Notes under the pieces: generated by a model
Database searches by the model: none
What the model was told of the DNA's origin: nothing
What the model saw: the letters and a program-made list of their open reading frames with translations, nothing else
Source of the DNA: Rachycentron canadum
Taxonomy: Eukaryota; Chordata; Actinopteri; Carangiformes; Rachycentridae
Assembly (NCBI GenBank): GCA_038496675.1
Contig: CM076669.1
Location: 11,220,722 to 11,284,721 of the forward strand
Length of the DNA: 64,000 nt
Direction of reading: 5' to 3'
Shown here: positions 30,448-43,700 of the stretch, piece after piece
How the letters are laid out: every line of letters begins with the position of its first letter
How positions within the stretch are numbered: the first letter of the stretch is position 1
Position numbers and translations under genes: made by a program

Positions 30448-30624
30448 TGCGCTGGTGACTTGCGACACAGGAATCAAACCGGATCAGGAGAAACTGAGTG
30501 GAGACGCGCGTCCTTTCACAATGATCAAGAATTCAGTCTAACACGAGAGTAAATGAAGTGACTGTGTGAAGTTGGACAGATATGATCAACTGAAACATCT
30601 GTGCGGTTTGTCACTATTTATTTA

Positions 30625-30630
30625 AATAAA
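30625..30630 (+). terminator. Poly(A) signal AATAAA downstream of let-7i
   Basis: Lies 175 bases past the hairpin and is the first canonical signal on the + strand after it. Candidate end of the primary transcript. Confidence 0.45.
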
Positions 30631-31019
30631 GCTGATTTTAATGGTATTTATCACGTGTTAAGTGTTTTTTTTTCTCTCAATTACAAGTACATATTTAAAA
30701 TACTACTGAAGTAAAGTATCAGACTATTATTATTACAGTAATATTGGTGAAATGCCAAGTATCTAAAGTAGAAGAAAAATGTTATATAGTACATGAGCTG
30801 GTGTAAAAATCTTAACTGTTCCCTGAAGCCTACTGCATTATTGGTGGAACGTGATAGATTTAGGGACTGTACGAAAATTATTCTACATTTTTTTGCTGAA
30901 GGGAGGTTGGCCAACTTTTTCTGGGTTGTTGTTGGAAGTGAGAGGAGGTGAATGTATTTCCCCAGGGAACATATTTGTCTATCTCCTACAGCAGCTCCAC
31001 CATTTACTTAATAATAGTA

Positions 31020-31585
31020 ATTATAATAATGATACACTGTGATGGTAAGTGGCTTTACAAATCCAATACATAAAGCAGGATAAAGACAAACGTAGCAATA
31101 AATACATAGTATAGACTTCACAAAGCACCAGGAAGGGCCAATCTAGGCGTCCTGAGTTAAAAGAAGCAACAGATGTGCACTGGTGCAGACCCTGAGTGAG
31201 GGCCAGCAACACTGAGGGCCCTGTCACATGTGGTGTAGAGCCTGGAGAGGAGCATCAGAGGAACGTAGAGATTGAGTCTGTGTTTGGGGATGAGAAGGGA
31301 GCCAAACCAGAGAGATTTGTAAACAAGAAACGCTTTAAAATAAATGTGGTATTCATGGGAGCTGGTGCAGTTGGTGAACGGGAGGAGGTGATGTGCTCCC
31401 AGGACTGTGTGCTGAATTCTGGACATACTCTATTCAACTAAATCCCCAAGTGGGTAAACCAGGGAGAAGGGCATTACAATAATAAGTCAGAGTGTAATAA
31501 ATGCATGATGTGATTCTCTGCAGCAGATATTCTACATCGTAACAGGAAGCAGATCTGCAGTGAAGCAGAATGTGTCAAGAACCTG
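31020..31585 (-). repeat. Decayed dispersed repeat (ancient retroelement-like family)
   Basis: Segments such as GCATTACAATAATAAGTCAG, TAATAAATGCATGATGTGAT and TCTCTGCAGCAGA follow the order of a widespread fish repeat whose copies read GCATTACAGTAGTCCAGTCT, AATAAATGCATGAATGAGTT and TCTCTGCATCA. The copy is old and interrupted. Short open frames on both strands here are not genes. Strand of the element is uncertain. Confidence 0.5.
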
Positions 31586-32380
31586 TAAATGTGACAGCTC
31601 CTGGTAAAAATGAATATTTCTTAAACAGGATGCATTCATTTACGTTATTCAAAATATCTATTGTGTAATTTAGTGGCTTTGAGAAAATGATCATTTGATT
31701 CCACAAAAAAAGTAAAACATAACGTTTAACCCCTTCTCTTTAAATTAAGCACTAGCTAATGTAATTAACAGGTTTTAGTATTGAATAAACCTGATAATTT
31801 GCACAGGTTTGTGTTCGTAATATACAAAGCAATGGGGGCATTTGTCTGTTTCTCTCTGCATTTCCTCTGTGATTTATGTAGCTGTAATACAGGAAATGAG
31901 TTTGGGATAATGGTTTTTACCCGGGTTAACCTCATCATCATTAAGAATTGTCTCTATTATTGTGCACATCCAGCGCGTCCACCACAGAATATGAATCAAT
32001 CCTGTTCTGTCAGCCTTCCCTGTAAAATGTTTGAGATTCAGTGAGCACTCTGTAGCACCACTAATGAATCCCTCTGCTCTCCTCTCAGAGTCTAACTAGT
32101 CTTTTGGAGGCCAGTTGACCCTGTTGGTTAGTTTTTGTACTTTCCCACAAGGAGACCCCAGGGAATACAAACAGCAACAATATTGATTATCCACCCTGTA
32201 CTTCTCCTTTTTTGTTTCTCGTTCCCTCATATTGATTTGGTCTGGTAACTAACTTGGACTGTGAGAGGAAAGATTTGGGGAATATTGATTTTGGATGGTT
32301 GCATATTGAGCTCAACATTTCGTTCTTTTTTTTAATGACACAAACTACATTTCTTACATTGATCTTTAACATTTATTGTC
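31586..32380. other. Intergenic sequence between let-7i locus and ppm1h 3' flank
   Basis: AT-rich. No exon, RNA gene or repeat recognised with confidence. Confidence 0.4.
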
Positions 32381-33783
32381 TTTTTTTCATTTCTGGAAAA
32401 GAAACACTAAAGGTAAACATTGTTTTCCCCCTCAAGGTCAAAGTTGCACAAAGAAACATTAAAAATATTTCTTTTTGACTTCATATGTTTTTTTTCTTAT
32501 ACAAAAAGTACATTTCACATTCACAAACGGAGAGGTTGAGGGTAGCACAATGGTCACTTAAAAATGCTCCTCACTGGAATCGTCTTCTTTGCTACAGAAA
32601 AAAACCTCCAAGTTCTTCTAATTTTCCCATAATGAACCTTATAGTCTAAGGTAGAAAAACACAACAGCAGTAACTACTTTAACAATATAGCAACTTCAAA
32701 AAGGGAAATCTTCAGTCAGGCTGGAGGGACAAAGCAAACTTTCAAGTCTAAGAGCTTCATGTACAAACCAATCCACTGCCATTTATTTGCAAATGTAGTA
32801 GAACTAATAAACCATCATGAAGGACCCCCTGTCCTCAGACAACCACTCTTTATCAGTGTGTCCAGTTTAACTACACGATAGTTGAACCTGAGTTGATGTG
32901 CAGCAGTTGGGTGGCACAGAAGGATGATGAACAAAATAACTTATATATTCATTCTTTGACATTCATCTAATAGAAAAGGCTTAATAACAGGTAGCAGGAT
33001 GAACATTCAACACATAATCTGGTGCTCCATTCATACTTTGTCTTAACATGCTCACAGTTCAACATATCCAGGTGATGTTGGCAGAAGTCTGGCCATTTGA
33101 ATTTGCTGTGTTGAAATGGGCATGATGCATGTTAAGACAAATTATGGAGGATAGTTTTGAAAGAGTAAAAAAAAAAAAAAAAAAGACAAAATGAATTAAT
33201 TAATTATTAAAATAAATTATTAAATAGAGCACAAGTTAAAAAAACTGCCAACAGTAAAATAGCTTATATAATGGAAGAACAGATGCAACTCTGCAGCTAC
33301 AACAGCTACAACATAACAATGACCTGTATTACGATACGTAATTTTTAAATGAAATATTTCTTTCATGGAATTTACAGGAGGAAAAATGCACCATATGAAC
33401 ATCGGATAAATATAAATTACTGCTGCTTGTAGGAGGAATGGAGCTAATAATTGTCAACTGCAAAAGAAAGTCCAGGCTAAGATGATGAATAGCCCATGCA
33501 GCACAATGGCACATATCAAGAGACTTTAAAGAATTAGATGAAACTCTCATGTCTGTATGGCAAATATGATAATTTGTCTCTGTCCAAAAGTAACAAAATT
33601 CATGTAAAAGCACCTGAAAAGTTCAATGACTGAAATGTAAAAATGAAAATTTCTGTTTTACTTAGGGTTATGTGATGAAATAATTCCCAACTTCTCCCTC
33701 GTAAAAACAAATAGCAAATTGCAATTTTTACACTTTTTGTATAGACTAAACAAACAAAATCAGTTTTGGACAGAGCCAGATTA

Positions 33784-33935
33784 ACCATTCCCCCACTTCT
33801 CCAGTCTTTATACTAAGATACTTAATAGCCTCTAGCTGTAGCTTCACATTTACTGTACAGACCTGATCACTTATGCTTTATCATAAGTGACTCATTTTCT
33901 CAAAATGTGGAACTAATCCTTGAACAATGGCTTCC
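33784..33935 (+). repeat. Fragment of a common fish dispersed repeat
   Basis: CTCCAGTCTTTATACTAAGA, then CTAGCTGTAGCTTCACATTT and ACTGTACAGACCTGA, then CAAAATGTGGAACTAATCCT follow the order of a very common fish repeat (GTCTTTATGCTAAGC, GGCTGTAGCTTCATATTTA, ACCGTACAGACATGA, CAAAATGTCGAACTATTCCT). Confidence 0.6.
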
Positions 33936-35309
33936 TTATCCTGGCACTGCACAGTTTCCAAATGAACTTCTTTGGATTCAGTCAATCATGTGTACTCCTT
34001 GTTTAAGGAGACATTAGCCTAATGTAAAGCAGTGCTACTCCAAAACTCAACATATACATTATACAGAAAATAACCCATAGACCTAAGCAATCCGGAAAAA
34101 GGATAATACCTTTAAAACATGCAGTTTGTTTCAGTTGGGTGCTATCATTTTTTTTCTTTTCTCTCAACTTTGAATCAAACTCCTCCAAAATTTCCTTATA
34201 GATCCTCTGAAGTGTAAGTTTCTCCATCCTCCAGACTGCTTCTCATCTCCTGCATCCTAACCCGCTGTGGCTGGTTGAGCAGCACAGCCAGTATGAATAT
34301 AGAATAATAATGGAGGAAGCCGGTGAACACGCGAGATATGCACATTCGTTTCTGAGGCATGACAGTTACGAGACTAACTGAACTTTTGACAGTCGCTTTT
34401 CTTTTGGAAGTCCAGTCAACAAAATGGAAAGAAAGTGTAAATGGAAAAAAAAAAAATTGGTTTCGTGTCTGGCCATCAGTGTTTTTTTTTTTTTATCATA
34501 TCATTCCCTTTACAATGAATCCCATCCTTTAGCTCTTATGCTAAATGTCTGGGATGCTAATAATTGGAAAGGAAAAACAACCTAATAAATAAATATGCAT
34601 GGTTACTGCACATTTACAAACAAATAAAATTGTCACTATTTCTCTGATACATTACAGAAATGTAAATTGAGTCCATATAAAACAAACAGTAATGTAAATC
34701 ATTGCACAGTCGCTCATACTCCCAGGCCTACAATATGTCACTGCATGCACTGACACACAGTAAATCACTACATCCAAACACAGTACATCATTGCACTCAA
34801 ACCTGTCCCTCAACGTCAGACAAACCTGACCTATATCAACCATCTAAAGCTTATGAAACATGCAAAACATGTCAAAGCAAAAGGAAGCCTTCAGTTTTTC
34901 TCTTGGTGAACAGATTCACTTTGATTGTATATTCCATGATTTTAATGACTTTTATTTAATCCTCCCTGCTGCAGGGAATATTAGCCTCTTCATCTTTACA
35001 CGTATCATGGCCCCCTTGGTGAGTAATGCGAGTCACCGTAAAGTGCGATTACACTGGAGTACAAGTCATTCAATCTAATGTTTAGTTTCAAGAACGTATT
35101 CAGTTTTTTAGGGAATTAAGTCATGTTCTTGAGTGTTGTGTTGTTTGTGTTATTGAATTTTCCCCCCTTATTCCTATAGTTATTTTTCCTTGATTCACTT
35201 TGCATACCATTCATTAGGACATTGAAGCATTTTTATCTCTCTATTTTTGACAAATTTAAAATTGCTTAATGTTCATTTCAGAAATAAATGTGCTTATTTG
35301 CTGAGAGTT

Positions 35310-35620
35310 AGAGTCAAAGCTAAAGCTAAAGCACGGAAACAGTTAGCTTCAGTTAGCATAACAACTGGAGGCAGGAAGAAGTAGCTAGCTTGTTATTGAA
35401 AGGTAAAAACCAACACCTCTAATGCTTACTAGCTAAAATAAAAAGAGAAAAACAAATGCAGATATAAAATGTTGCTTTAGAAGTTTTAAAGACTTTTTTT
35501 TTTTAAACCTTTGTTCAGCTAACTATTTCCCCCTATTTTCAGCCTGCAAAGCTACAGTTAGCTAGCACTCGACAGCCTTTAGCTTCCTATAATGTACAAG
35601 TACGAGTACGAGTGGTATCA
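35310..35620. repeat. Rearranged fragments of the same fish repeat family
   Basis: GTTAGCTTCAGTTAGCATAA and CTGGAGGCAGGAAGAAGTAG (minus sense) are followed by CTACAGTTAGCTAGC and GAGTACGAGTGGTATCAATTC (plus sense). These are parts of the family named at 33784, in mixed orientation. Confidence 0.5.
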
Positions 35621-36151
35621 ATTCAACAATTGGCAATGAAAATGGGAACAAGTGCATTTACCAAAAATGTTAAACCAATCTTTCAGCTCGTGAGACACTG
35701 GGACAAGTTAAAACAACATAACTGTGCAGCTAATCACCAACTCAGTGAAACCATATTCAAAATACTGAAACTTATTGAATTTCATCCTCAATATCAGATT
35801 AAATGACTTGTAGCAGTGAACTTTTTCTTTCTGTGCACATGTTAAACAACTAAGCAATTGTCATATCAAAGTTTGTCCATACACCATATCAAACTCTACC
35901 CCTTTCATTGGTCTGAACAGGCTCAGATCCCCTTATGGGTTTTTATATCCCAACAGTAAAACAGATTCCTTGTCTTGCTACTATGAGGTGGTAACTTCAA
36001 GTCTTCATCTCTTTTCTTCTGTGTCTGCAATCTGTTCAGCAAACTGGAAGCAGTTCTTCAGCAAAATAATCCTTCAAAGCCACACTGTGGCAAAACGGAA
36101 AATGCAGCTGACCTGTCAGCTCTGCCCATGGTCAGGAGATAAAGGAGGTAT

Positions 36152-36157
36152 TTTATT
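36152..36157 (-). terminator. ppm1h: Candidate poly(A) signal for ppm1h
   Basis: AATAAA on the minus strand about 585 bases after the stop codon. Further signals downstream are possible. Confidence 0.4.
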
Positions 36158-36740
36158 ATTTTTTTTTAAATAAACAAATTTGACTGTACAGTACAAGGAA
36201 AGAAGAAGGAGGGAGGGGACTAAAACAGAGGGCAGGATAGAAAAAGGAGGAGCCAGATATTGTACAGCAATACGAGAGAGGTAAGGAGAGGGAAGAGAGA
36301 AGTAGGACTGTTCTTCACTTTGTCTATTCTGGCTTTCAGATCTCTATAGACGTTCAGGAAGAGTGACCTCCACCATCCTACTGAGCTGCTGTCACTTGCT
36401 ATATACTTGATCACTTTAAACAGGTCAAATTATTTCTTTTTATCTAACAAAACAAATTAAATTACCAAGACTTTCCTGTCTTTAAAAAATGTGAACAACC
36501 AATGCAGTTGTAGTTCCTCTATCAAACTGCTGGCTGACAAATTCTGAACTCCTATAGAGAAATGAAACACCTACAAATCTATATGTTCCATTTGACCTTG
36601 ATGTAAGGAAGTAAATAATAGTGCAAATGGCACAGAGGAAACTGAAATGGGATTCTGAGCTCAGGACTAACCAGTCCTGTTGGTTTAAAGACCTGCAGGC
36701 CCTTCAGGGTCCTTGTACGACAGCACCTCTGTCAGGCTCT

Positions 36741-39700
36741 TCATGGCTGACGGTTGCCATACATCAGTGGTATGATGAAAACTGTGATGTCATCTCCAGA
36801 GCCCAGGCGCTCGTTGGTGATCCTCCAGCCTCGGTCCCTAAGCACGCCACGGGCTCGCATAACCAGGTCCTGTGCTGCCATAGTGTACCTGGACAAGAGA
36901 AAATAACAATGAAGCGTCTTTCATAGTGTGTACAGCCCTTAACACTGCAATATTATTACTTAATGTGATAGTGTTATAAAGTGTGGCTCATTTTATGCTG
37001 CCCGAGATACGATTCCACTTGAAAATTCAATTGCACTCTCTTTTAATGTAAAAGTTGATAGTGTTCAATGATATGATTGTAATAAGTTGATATCTTTAGA
37101 CTTTAAACTATGAGAGATACTTGACCCTCTATGCGCTGGGGTACCAATTTTTTTTTTTGTCAAAAAGGGCCATGATACTAAGAGCAAGTGGTAAGTGGCC
37201 ATGGTTGTGATTTATCCTTTGAACAGAAACTGTGCTTGTTGAATAAAATATGCAATACGGTTGCACAGTTACAGCCTTCACATTTAGGCATAATAATGCA
37301 GCAGAAACTGACACATGACACAGACAGAATCTAAGCGACAATCCTGTAATTAAAGAAAAAAAGAGAGAAGGAAGAAAAAGCATCTCACCTGTGCAGGTCG
37401 TCAGGGTCACAGTTGGCCAGAAAAGTGGTGACTGCCTCAGCGACTTCTTGGTTGGACAGGACGTCCCAGAGTCCGTCCGTTCCCATCACCAGAACATCAT
37501 CAGCTCCGTGCTCATACTGCGTCAGGTTATACACCTTCACCTGCGTGTTAAACCACAAAATAGCATGGCTTTCATTATAAGACACTCCCTATCAATTCAC
37601 ATCTTGATGTGAATGTGAAACTAGTAGAATAAATTTAATAATTTTTATCTCATTAGGATAACCCCAAGATTTTTTAACATGTGCCTGATCAAGGCCATAA
37701 TATACCAGAAACTCCCCTGTTCTGTGGGGTAAAATTCCTATTTTTGTCAACAGAGTCTAAGCAATGTAATTACTCTTAAGCAAAAGGTTGTATCTTTTTA
37801 GAAATCGGAATCTGTCATTAGCTAAAGCCTGTACTTTTATTGGACATACCTATATATACCGATGCACTGTTTGATTACACTGATAAAGATTTAGATAGAA
37901 AAGAATCCATCCAATAATTGATGAAATATTTCACTTTAAATCAAAGTGTTAGACCGACTTAACTATCAACAGATGCTAACTTAGTTAATACTAATTTCAA
38001 TTTCAACAAAAAATTTATATGTAAATGACTCTTTGGGTGCTATCATTTGTGTCCTGAAGTGAAAACGATCATTTACCATTCACATTTTTCTTTTCACAAA
38101 TTGGTTATTTTCATGTTTTCTTTCTACTGAGCCTGGTTTCCTGCATTTGTTCTACATATGTAACAAAAAATAAATGCAACTAAATTAATGTTTGCTCATT
38201 AAGAAAGAAATAGCTGACATTATTGTCAACAACTGCACTGGTAGCAATTCATATTGGTGATTGTCAACTCAGAAACTAGAACAATGACATCAAATTATAA
38301 ACTTATCCCAAAGTGAAATATTTCTCAATGACAGCAGCTCAAGTTTCTCAGACATACTGAAATCTATACTGATCTAACATCTAACTTAATGAACTCAATG
38401 CAGTTTTCATTCACTGGCAAGACTTTGCTGAGAGGTGAGAGTTGCGCTTGTGGGAGAAAGAGAGGCACACAGACGGAGACACAAAGAGCTGAGAGGAGTT
38501 AAGTCTTCCATGTGAACCTGCTATGAACTCGGGTATTAATGAATTAAAGATCAAGCAGAGAGCTCTGGGAGGAAAAATGCAAAACTCTGTAAGACGAACT
38601 ATGTCAGGAGATGAAAGAACTTTGAAACCAGTGCCAGACAGTCAGACAGGTGAGCTCAAGCTCCCCTGCAGCAGAGGACCTAGTTCAGACAGAGAGGCAG
38701 CAAAATACTTTATTTCTAGTGACTGTGGTGAGGATATGATGGGTAGAAGCAGGGTAAGTCGTGTGACCGAAGTCATCCCACAAAACAAGGTAAGAGACAG
38801 AGGAAAGAAGAAAGGAAACATTTGCAACATGGGACTTTATAGTAACTGTACAAGCTACGGGAAACAACTGAAGTGAGAGTTAATAAGTTTAAGGAGACAG
38901 ATGTTGACATGTCAGCCCACAATTCCTTGTGTTTGGAAAACCTAGTAATAAAGCACAGGCTGACTGTAGGCGTAACCTGATATCTACTGAATTTGTCCAT
39001 GTGTTCTTGACTGGTCTCATGAGCACAATGTCACTTTAGTTGAGGGCACAGGACCCTAAATCAACCCACATGCATACAATGGAAAGCCTCCACAGCGTAA
39101 AGAAAGATAAGACTTAAAGCAACAGTTTGGCATTTTTGAATATAGAAGAATATGTAGAAAAATTATTTCACTCCAACAACCAACCAGTGAAAGGTGATGT
39201 CATGCAAACTAGATAGTACAGCCTGACTGTGAGTCAGTGGGCTGTTTGCTACGGTGGCCCTGAGAGCTCAATGCACTGCAACTTAAGAAAACACACTTTG
39301 ATGTTTTCTGAATTTGCTTGTGTTCTGTTTCCTTGAGTTTAGTATGCTGAGCTCTCGGGGCCAGCGTAGTTGCAGCTGCAACTCTTACCTCGGGGCAACA
39401 GGAAAGGAACGGCTTGATGTAGATGTTGGAGTCATGAACTTTGAGGTCATGGTCACCGAGCCCACGTGTCACGCCGATGGTGGCCAACACCCGGGCCTGT
39501 AAAACAAAGCCTGGTTTACTACAAAGTCTTTTTGTCAGAGGCTGAAAAAAAAAAATCAATATTTGTCAATTAGCTATGAATGAACATATGGATTTAAACA
39601 TGGTGTCTGTCACCATGTGCAACATAAGTGGGCGGTGGTGTGTTACAATATCGATTTGCCTTCATCTGTTGAAAACATCAGGAGTAAATATCAGGTTTTG

Positions 39701-40492
39701 GCATCCGGCCATGACAATATGACTGAGAGAGAGTTTCCATGTAAAACAACTACTTTGCATTGATGCTCATCATATAGCTGCATTTACCAGCAGCATCTCA
39801 AACAGGTTGATCTCTCATAATAGTGCATGCTTCTAATCCTCCACCAAATACATGGATTTCTTAACACAACACTAATGGAAGTTACGTTGTATGATAGCTA
39901 GGCAACACAACACATAAGAAATATCACAATATGTGAGACAGTTTAAAGTTTTCCTAAGGGCTAAGGGTTGTTTTTCTATTCCTTTAATTATCCAAACCTT
40001 TTTCAATATTCTTCCACTCTTTCATCCCTGTGTGAAAACTGAATTTAAAACACTGGCTCTGTGTGGTCGACAGAGGTTTTTTTCCCTCTCTGTTGAGGAC
40101 TTGTTACGTCTCTCTTTGCATCAAAGTGAACTGATTGAAAATATGAAACAAACTGACATGACTTCGAACTTGCAGTGTTTTGTGCAATTTATTTGGTGGA
40201 GCGTTTTCAGTTTCATTCTCCTCTTCCTCTCATCTCTCCCCTGCTGTCCCAGTGGGGATTAACTTCACTTTTCAGAGAGATGACTGTCATCTCCCGAGTG
40301 GTGTGTGTCCATCTGAATGCCAGTGTGTGTGTGGGTATTAGAAGTAGCTACTGAAGTGAAACGGATGGACCGTCTCCTCTCTTTTTTAGTGAGGGCGTGC
40401 ATCGACACACGCATGCATGCACAGTGTGTTACTTGTACATCAGAGACCATGTGTTCACCCACTCTCTGGGTATCTGGCAGACATGGAGAGAG

Positions 40493-40547
<55 letters not shown>

Positions 40548-40717
40548 TTTACTCTTTTCTCTGCACTTCTGAATTTCAGATACATGCTCAGGTCTCAAAG
40601 TGGACACGCACTCACCTTTTTCCCTTCACCGTATATTAGTGGAAACTTCAGATCTTCATCTTCAATGGTCTTGTACGCCCTGTGTTTGAGGACAGAAAAG
40701 AAGATCAAAACAGTCTA

Positions 40718-40796
<79 letters not shown>

Positions 40797-43700
40797 CACA
40801 CACACACACACACACACACACTTTGAAAAGGAGTAGCACAGTGGAGTGAGAAGAGCAAGTGTAAACTTTAGAGGACTTTCTAATTACACCCTCTTTTCTC
40901 TGAGTCACATTGCTTCACATTTTGGTTGTACAGCAGTTCCACAGTCAGCACTCTCTCTCCCTCAGGTGAATCTTTACTCATCTAGATGTAACACAACCAA
41001 AGACACCTGCCCCGACTTTGGGCCATTTCGTTTTCATCACCACAAAACAACTTAGAGAACGTTTATTCAAAACCTCCTCAACATTTTTATGTTTACAATA
41101 AATTAAATGACCTTATAATGGAAGGTGTTGTGTGTAGTGACAAATTAACAGAATATTATGATGTATATTATGACTTCACCAGCATAAACATAAAAATAAG
41201 CACATATTTCTATGTGCACAAATCATTGGTTGGGTAGCCAGAAGTTTGACCATATGAATGCCAATGTAAATGTCAGCTAGCTTTTTAGCCACAACAACTT
41301 TCTGTGTTTTCTTTGTTTCTTTGCTGTGATTGCAGCGTGTTCTGCAGCAGCAAAGTACCAACTACGCTGCTTCAAAATCAATTTGCATTCTAAAACTAGC
41401 TGGTTAGCTGGAGTAAAAAAGTCAAAACTGTTGCAGCAGGAACTGACATATTCTGACTCAGTCCCTAGAGTAGGATGAGGCTACACTTCCCAAGATGCAA
41501 CTTGATAGCATCTCTTTGTTAGGCACTTTTTATTAGACGGGGCGGGTCCCTGTCTAATAAAAAGCGCCACATCTTCCAAACTCCTAGAATAAATAATAAT
41601 AGAGGAGGTTTATTAATATAGTTAAAAATCAGAAATAAAGCGACTGACATTCTTCCTCAAGTTTCTCACCACTTTGATTTAGCCTTCGTCTCAATGCAAG
41701 AATGTTTCTCTCAAGTGCAATAGCCTATGTTTTGCTGCTGAAAAATTTAGTGAGAGAAAGCAAGGGGGAGGGGGATCTTCCAATACACAAGCCAACAACA
41801 CAAAATAAGTTCAGAAGTGCACAAGAGGAAGCAGAAGATTTGAAAACACACTTAGAAATGGAGCTTTGATGTCAGACTATAAAACCATGGCTGACGCTGA
41901 TGTACTTAAACTAGCTAGATTAGACTTGGCGTCACCAGTCAGCAAAGAATATCAACCACTTCAAACGGCTTTATATCTGACCAGGGTTTGCTCCGTCTGT
42001 CAGTCTGTGTCTCTCACTGCCCATTTGTCTGTCTCAAACTGAGATGTGTACTTTTCACGACCCAAACACAACACCCTCTTTTTGTCTGGCCTTTTGGCTT
42101 TGAGCCTGAGAGATACAGCTTCTCCATCTATCAACCACCCTCCCATCTCTGCTCATCCAACTTTGCACCTCTTGTGGAGAGAGAGAGAGAAAGAGAACGA
42201 GAGAGAGAGAGAAAGAGAAAGAGAGAGAGAGAGAGACAACATTGAGTCACACTGCACTAATTTATATACCCACTGTTTACTCCGCTGAAGGAGAAGCTCA
42301 TTTTTAGCATCATCAACTCTGCATTTCAGAGTTAAACACCTTGAAAAAATACTCATAAATACTAAACATTCACTGTTTCCTGCTTCTCCAATGTGAGATC
42401 TTTCTGATTTTCTCTGGTTTATATTTAAACATCCTTCATTTTTCAACTGTTGGCTGGACAAACCAAGCAATTTGCAAACATCGCCGTGGGCTCTGAGAAA
42501 TTCTGATGAGCAGTTTGCCCCTTAAGGAGCTCTTGATGAATACTGCCTTGCTCAAGGGCATCGACAGTAGCTGCTTCTCATAAACAAGACGCAGTTGCCA
42601 ATAGCAGAGTCATTACAGTCTCTTGGCTTTCTCAAATCTCTCAAAATTATTCTCCCGGTGCCTCTGTTTGTGCCCAGGCTAACTTTCAAGATGAGATCTG
42701 AAAATAAGACAGCTGAGATACAGGGCTGTGCTTCTGAACCTTGCTAATTTACCGAATAATGTCAAGTACAAAAGGCTGCCACTGAATGTCTGTTCAGAAT
42801 CTCGTTTACTTGTTATTTATTATTTTGTTTCTGAATTTCATGACGAAATATGCAAGTGCTTTTTAATGCGCATGTCTTGTACAGCAGCTTCTGTCTGGAT
42901 AATATTCAACATTTGAAAAGTCTGGCTTTTTTTTGAATGTTTTGTAAAAAATGTGTTAGGCTGCAATAATCATATTTCTGTATAAACAATGGATCAAATG
43001 ATTATGTGTAATGCGAAGCTGGTGTCTCATAATGACAAATACAGAAAATGATCTCCCAACTCTGCAGTTTCCCTCAGCTCTATGGCCCACTCTCGTGTCT
43101 TTAGGTGAACCGTTTTGGTTTTATGTTCAACGACTACTGTTTTAAACTTACTCTCACTCTCAAGCTCATCAGCCTTGGTTCCTTATGTAGCAGATGTAGC
43201 TGATTGTCTGCAGCCCAAACAGCAACTTAGCTCTGATAAATGACAGTACACTAAACACTAAAAAAGAAAAGGTTAGTGGCTAACTGGTGAGCACAGTTGA
43301 GCATTTAGCCACTAGAGCCAGTTATTTACAGGAACTAGAGTAGAGGATAAGATAAGATAAAATGAGAATGAAAGATGTATTTAAATTGCGACTCAACATG
43401 ACTCAAAATAAATGCTAATATTCCTGCATTTGTGAATAAATAAGCAGCTTTTTGCAAAAAGGTTTGCTAAATTAAAAGAGGATGACAGTGTTATGGTCCT
43501 GATTGGTTGATTTTTAGATGCATTGTGATTGGTCAGTTTGTACCTTGTTCTGATTGGTCAATTTGTAGGAATTTGAATTATATATAAACCAACCAAACAC
43601 AACACAGCTAAAAACCGCCAAAACACACACATACCAACCAACCAAAATACAGGTGCAAACCTAATAGAGTACTGCTGTAAACCGTCACTGTGACCTGACC

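Larger units (their letters stand above)
30365..30450 (+). ncRNA. let-7i: let-7i microRNA precursor hairpin
   Basis: The 5' arm carries the full let-7i mature sequence, with the let-7 seed GAGGTAG at 30371-30377 and the let-7i-specific TTTGTGCTGTT tail. The loop GGTCGGGTTGTC then GTGGAGATGA resembles vertebrate let-7i loops. The 3' arm (CTGCGCAATCTACTGCCTTG) pairs with GGTAGTAG and TTTGTGC. Flanking GCGC at 30362-30365 can extend the lower stem. let-7i is a conserved vertebrate single-copy member that silences growth-promoting mRNAs. Its position between usp15 and ppm1h matches human 12q14, where MIRLET7I lies upstream of PPM1H. Confidence 0.97.
28130..30650 (+). ncRNA. Putative primary let-7i transcript (noncoding host RNA), boundaries inferred
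   Basis: The let-7i hairpin must be cut from a longer RNA. Upstream there are two possible start regions: the CCAAT/donor block at 28.1-28.35 kb and a CpG-rich block at about 29.2-30.3 kb, which also has TATAAAA near 29583 and a CAAG|GTGAAG donor near 29612. Downstream, AATAAA at 30625-30630 lies about 175 bases after the hairpin. Splicing and start choice cannot be settled from sequence. Confidence 0.4.
32381..36740 (-). other. ppm1h: ppm1h 3' flank; 3' UTR and repeat fragments
   Basis: The minus-strand stop codon lies just to the right. The nearest good poly(A) signal in the minus sense is at 36152-36157 (TTTATT on +). Mammalian PPM1H has a long 3' UTR, so more of this interval may be transcribed. 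It is AT-rich, holds fragments of a common fish repeat at 33784-33935 and 35310-35620, and has no other coding exon that I can support. Confidence 0.4.

Noticed and set aside
30038..30541. 167-codon open frame
   Set aside because: Contains the let-7i hairpin, has low-complexity, CpG-driven composition and no recognisable domain.
38523..38876. 117-codon + frame in ppm1h intron 8
   Set aside because: No known domain, no paired exons, and inside an intron; ordinary chance frame.
42530..42600. CCTTGCTCAAGGGCATCGAC SINE-like words
   Set aside because: Resembles fish SINE tails but too short to assign.
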